Assembly (NCBI GenBank): GCA_051891855.1
Contig: JBJFFP010000045.1
Coordinates: 1-8,358, forward strand
Direction: 5' to 3'
DNA: 8,358 nucleotides
DNA from: SFDP01 sp051891855
Lineage (GTDB): Bacteria > Bacillota > Clostridia > Lachnospirales > Lachnospiraceae
The notes beneath the pieces were generated by a model that did no database searches, was not told where the DNA came from, and worked only from the letters and a program-made list of their open reading frames with translations. Below are positions 6,070 through 8,358 of the stretch, piece after piece. How positions within the stretch are numbered: the first letter of the stretch is position 1; each line of letters opens with the position of its first letter. Both the position numbers and the translations under genes were made by a program.

Positions 6070-6453
6070 ATGAGCGAATTTGTTGAGCGTAAAAGATTAT
6101 TATTTTTTGGTCTTCCCTGGACATTTACCAAATACAGTGTGCGGGAAGATATGATTACCATTAACAGCGGACTTCTAAGGACTACGGAAAATGACTGCTA
6201 TATGTACAAGGTACAGGATGTACAGCTGACCATATCTCTGGCAGAAAGACTGTTTGGTCTGGGAACGGTGATCTGCTACACCGGAGATACCACCAATCCT
6301 ACACTCAAGCTGGAGCATATCCGTAATGCCAAGGCGGTGAAGAACTACATACTGGAAGCATCGGAAGCGGCAAGAATTAAACGAAGAACGTTGACGACTC
6401 TGGATATTGGAAGCGGGAGTATGGGAGAAGCAGAAGACCTGGATGATTTATAG
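6070..6453 (+). CDS. Small bacterial PH-domain protein, bPH2/YdbS-like (127 aa)
   Basis: Single bacterial PH-like domain of the bPH2 (PF03703) type; cellular role unknown. The pattern is FTKYSVREDMITINSGLL (residues 19-36), then KVQDVQLTISLAERLFGLGT (47-66), a strand with TNPTLKLEHIRNAK (74-87) and a closing helix, as in YdbS/YdbT-type domains. Unlike many relatives it has no clear transmembrane segment, although LLFFGLPW near the N-terminus is hydrophobic and could contact a membrane. The C-terminal 25 residues are polar and acidic (ending GEAEDLDDL). Start: ATG 6070 with GGGAGA (6058-6063) upstream; an in-frame ATG at 6025 lies within the predicted -10 element and has no ribosome binding site. 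Monocistronic, ended by the hairpin at 6469-6500. Confidence 0.75.
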   Translation: MSEFVERKRLLFFGLPWTFTKYSVREDMITINSGLLRTTENDCYMYKVQDVQLTISLAERLFGLGTVICYTGDTTNPTLKLEHIRNAKAVKNYILEASEAARIKRRTLTTLDIGSGSMGEAEDLDDL

Positions 6454-6468
6454 AACAATGGATAAGAA

Positions 6469-6500
6469 AAAAGGGCTGTTGAGGGAATAACAGCCCTTTT
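6469..6500. terminator. Bidirectional intrinsic terminator between convergent genes
   Basis: Perfect 12-bp stem AAAAGGGCTGTT / AACAGCCCTTTT with an 8-base loop. On + it is followed by CCTGCTT after TTTT; on the minus strand the stem runs into TTTTTTCTTAT, a strong U-tract. It therefore best serves the minus-strand membrane protein gene (stop at 6512) and probably also the bPH2 gene. Confidence 0.85.
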
Positions 6501-6511
6501 CCTGCTTATGC

Positions 6512-6904
6512 TTACCGACGGTGAATCCTTTCCAGAAAGAGACCCAAAAGAAACCAGCCGGGAGCATAATCCAGACGGATAACTCGGTGAAAATTGAAGC
6601 GGCAGCCGGAATAATCCCAGGGACAGGCATGAAAATGATTCAGAAGCCGTCCACTGATGTATTCACCGGTAAAAATGGCTGCCATATAGGAAATTCCCCG
6701 AAGGAGGACGGAACGGTTTTTTAAGAGCCGATAGGGGAAGACTAAAAGACAGCCCATTCCATATATGGGAAACATCCAGACGGAGGTCTGCCCAATCAGC
6801 CGCCAATCCCGGCGGCGAAAGCTTTGGAAGGCGGTAAACAGAATTTCGGTGAACCAGCCAGTGGCACCACAATAAAGAAAATTTTTGGCTAATTTAATCA
6901 TCAT
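6512..6904 (-). CDS. Small membrane protein related to PF06541 (130 aa)
   Basis: Hydrophobic protein with about four potential membrane segments (roughly 5-27, 42-60, 66-85, 112-125). I see shared motifs, in the same order, with the 269-residue PF06541 protein encoded at 3078-3887: GW-x2-E (16-20), FPIYGMG (45-51) against LPLYGTG, EYISG (81-85) against EYVTG, and WDYSGCRFNF (96-105) against WDYSDQPFNF, followed by I-x-L and a Trp in both. It is about half as long and lacks the coiled-coil tail. Function unknown. Start: tandem ATG codons at 6904 and 6901; no Shine-Dalgarno is visible upstream, and TATACT (minus strand, plus positions 6911-6916) lies so close that the mRNA could be nearly leaderless, so the start is less certain than for its neighbours. 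Divergent from the folC-like gene. Confidence 0.7.
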   Translation of the reverse strand: MMIKLAKNFLYCGATGWFTEILFTAFQSFRRRDWRLIGQTSVWMFPIYGMGCLLVFPYRLLKNRSVLLRGISYMAAIFTGEYISGRLLNHFHACPWDYSGCRFNFHRVIRLDYAPGWFLLGLFLERIHRR

Positions 6905-6941
6905 ACATTCAGTATAAGGAAAAAGTTGAGGAATTATACAG

Positions 6942-8075
6942 ATGAACTATCGTGAAGCAATGGATTATAGGGAAAAAGCAGCCGCCTATGATAGGAACAC
7001 CGATTCAGATATTACAAAAGAGCTGCTTAAACGTCTGGGAAATCCCCATAAGGGGCTGAAGCTTATCCGAATTGCCGGAATAAACGGTAAGAGCTCCGTC
7101 CTGACCCTTCTCTCTACTGTATTAAAGAATGCAGGCTATGGGGTGGGTGGCTACCTTTCCTCCCACCTTTTTGAATACCGGGAAAGATTTCAAATACAGG
7201 GAAAACCCATTGCCAAGGCTCATGTGGCAAGATTGATGGAGCAGGCAGCCATTCAGGCAGATGCCATGGAAAGGGAAGGCCTTCCTCATCCCACCGTTTC
7301 AGAGATGGAGATGGCAATGAGCCTTCTTCTCTTTCGGGAAAAGCACTGTGAGCTGGTTATCTGGGAAGCCGACAGGGAAGGAGAGCGGGACGTGGCAGCC
7401 ATCATCAAGAACCCTTTGCTTTGCATCATTCCCCCAATTGACGTGGATGAGGCTGAAATCAGGGGCAAAGCGAATAAAAAGCTTAAAGAGCAGCAGCTTT
7501 CCTATAAAGAAAATAAAAACATCACCCTTTCCCTCTGTGGGCAGTACCAGCTGGTCAACGGGGCAGTGGTACTTAAGGCCCTTAAGGCGCTGGAGCAGTC
7601 CGGCTATCCGGTAAAGGAAAGAGCAATAAGAAAGGGAATGGCAGAGGCCTTCTTACCCGGACGTTTTCAGGTTTTTCCCGGAAAGCCGATATTTATTGCA
7701 GACGGGGCACACAATGAGGCAGGAGCTCTGGCGCTTAGAAAATCCCTGGAATACTATTTTCCCAACAAGCGAATTCTTTATATCATGGGAATGCTGAGGG
7801 ATGAGGAATGTGAAGGGGTCATTGTCCACACCCATTCCCTGGCAGAATATATTATCACCGTCTCTGCAGGGAGAAATTGCGAGTCGCTTTCGGCTCTGGA
7901 GCTGGCACAGATGGTTTCAGCCCGGCACTTAAGGGTAACGGTGGCAGACAGTGTTGAGGAAGCGGTAGAGCTGGCCTTTCTACTGGCGGATAAGGATACG
8001 GTAATTGTGGCCTTCGGCTCCCTGACCTATCTGGGGGATTGTATTCGGGCAGCCAATAGGCGGAAGGAAAAGTGA
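6942..8075 (+). CDS. FolC-like Mur ligase family protein with degenerate active site (377 aa)
   Basis: Related to folylpolyglutamate/dihydrofolate synthase (FolC), which adds glutamate to folates using ATP, but 40-60 residues shorter than usual. Retained: the P-loop AGINGKSS (45-52; FolC usually has GTNGKGS), SSHLFEYRERFQIQGKPI (73-90; usual SPHL), LCGQYQLVNGAVVLKAL (198-214), LPGRFQV (238-244), DGAHNEAGA (254-262) and FGSLTYLG (358-365). Altered or missing: the GLGGRLDATN motif is replaced around EADREGERDVA (142-152), the DHTE His is absent (VDEAEI, 168-173), and the REKAGI segment carrying the carbamylated Lys, with about 50 flanking residues, is gone. It may therefore have lost, or changed, ligase activity. 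ATG with GAGGA (6928-6932) nine bases upstream. There is no frameshift, so it is a diverged intact gene and not a pseudogene. Confidence 0.8.
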   Translation: MNYREAMDYREKAAAYDRNTDSDITKELLKRLGNPHKGLKLIRIAGINGKSSVLTLLSTVLKNAGYGVGGYLSSHLFEYRERFQIQGKPIAKAHVARLMEQAAIQADAMEREGLPHPTVSEMEMAMSLLLFREKHCELVIWEADREGERDVAAIIKNPLLCIIPPIDVDEAEIRGKANKKLKEQQLSYKENKNITLSLCGQYQLVNGAVVLKALKALEQSGYPVKERAIRKGMAEAFLPGRFQVFPGKPIFIADGAHNEAGALALRKSLEYYFPNKRILYIMGMLRDEECEGVIVHTHSLAEYIITVSAGRNCESLSALELAQMVSARHLRVTVADSVEEAVELAFLLADKDTVIVAFGSLTYLGDCIRAANRRKEK

Positions 8076-8124
8076 AGCTGTCAGCAGGTAAAGAGAGTAT
8101 AGAAAAAATTTTCCGCCTTTTTTT
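8058..8124 (+). terminator. Possible terminator after the folC-like gene
   Basis: AGGCGGAA (8058-8065, overlapping the end of the gene) can pair with TTCCGCCT (8111-8118), which runs into seven Ts (8118-8124). The 45-base loop is long for an intrinsic terminator, but the GC-rich closing pairs and the U-tract are right. A smaller GAAAA/TTTTC pairing is also possible inside. Confidence 0.45.
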
Positions 8125-8358
8125 ATGACCTCATTTATTCTTTTTTTAATGGATAAGTTTAAGGAAAAGGGGCAAGAGTACCTTACTTAAGGTGGATAGG
8201 GCAGAGGGAAAGGAATGAAAAGAGAGACCTACTGGAATTAAGGCGGTCAAGGCTTAAGAAGGATAGGCTTAGGTATCCTTTTTGTATATCTTCTATAATT
8301 GCCACATAAAAAAGTGCAAATGCACAAAAAATAGTAATGGCTATTGAAGTAAAAATAA
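8125..8358. other. Intergenic region without a convincing gene
   Basis: Purine-rich on +, with no long open frame and no recognisable tRNA, T-box or riboswitch core. It holds an imperfect direct repeat CTTAAG-x2-GGATAGG (8186-8200 and 8253-8267, 13 of 15 identical), a small inverted repeat ACCTTA/TAAGGT (8180-8193), a terminator-like hairpin (8259-8280), a TATAAT hexamer (8294-8299) without a matching -35, and a short palindrome GTGCA/TGCAC (8314-8325). An ATG at 8337 opens a frame that runs to the window end but has no ribosome binding site. Confidence 0.5.
8259..8283 (+). terminator. Terminator-like hairpin in the downstream intergenic region
   Basis: AAGGATA (8259-8265) pairs with TATCCTT (8274-8280) around GGCTTAGG, and the pairing can extend by A-T and G-U pairs into the U-tract TTTTT (8279-8283). 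It lies about 180 bp past the folC-like stop, too far to be that gene's first terminator. It may end a short RNA, act as a back-up terminator or attenuate a gene beyond the window. Confidence 0.55.

Noticed and set aside
8125..8290. T-box or other known riboswitch before a downstream gene
   Set aside because: I could not find the T-box sequence (AGGGTGGNACCGCG) or another recognisable riboswitch core; only short repeats and one terminator-like hairpin are present.
8311..8331. Minus-strand terminator at GTGCA/TGCAC followed by Ts
   Set aside because: The stem is only five base pairs and symmetric A-tracts flank it, so it may be chance in an A/T-rich stretch; no gene is seen that would need it.

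Overview
The window reads as a moderate-GC Clostridia chromosome, most likely Lachnospiraceae or a close relative. Pointers are strong AGGAGG-type ribosome binding sites, an ancestral-type (class A) RNase P RNA, a pyrBI-type aspartate transcarbamoylase, and several families common in gut Firmicutes: paired CobW-like G3E GTPases, a stand-alone YlmH, PF06541 membrane proteins and a bPH2 protein. The genus cannot be fixed from this sequence. I see no insertion sequence, phage gene, tRNA, CRISPR array or attachment site; this looks like ordinary core chromosome.

Layout, left to right. (1) 1-~148: the 3' part of rnpB on +, followed by an intrinsic terminator. (2) 260-3887: four tightly packed + strand genes. 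Two are G3E/CobW-type GTPases overlapping by 8 bp; the first carries a His/Cys-rich metal-binding insert and the second has a DUF1980/TIGR03943-like tail. They are followed by a YlmH-type S4 RNA-binding protein and a PF06541 membrane protein overlapping it by 4 bp. A hairpin at 3893-3930 closes the block. (3) 3955-5312, minus strand: pyrB then pyrI, overlapping by 7 bp, with a promoter close upstream of pyrB. (4) 5402-5944, minus strand: a nitroreductase, divergent from a small bPH2 protein at 6070-6453 on +. Their predicted promoters share one palindromic -35 hexamer, TTGCAA. (5) 6512-6904, minus strand: a small membrane protein that looks like a reduced relative of the PF06541 protein at 3078-3887, convergent with the bPH2 gene across a bidirectional terminator. 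(6) 6942-8075, +: a FolC-like Mur ligase with much of its usual active site missing. (7) 8076-8358: no convincing gene, but one or two terminator-like hairpins and an imperfect direct repeat.

How the genes may work together. The two GTPases are probably co-translated and look like a metal-handling pair (zinc is the likeliest metal by family, which is inference). pyrB and pyrI make the two chains of one enzyme, the committed step of pyrimidine synthesis. The other genes have no clear shared pathway. The most unusual items are the GTPase pair, the degenerate FolC paralogue, the full-size and mini PF06541 proteins, and the back-to-back promoters on one -35 element. I did not find a clearly new multi-gene system.
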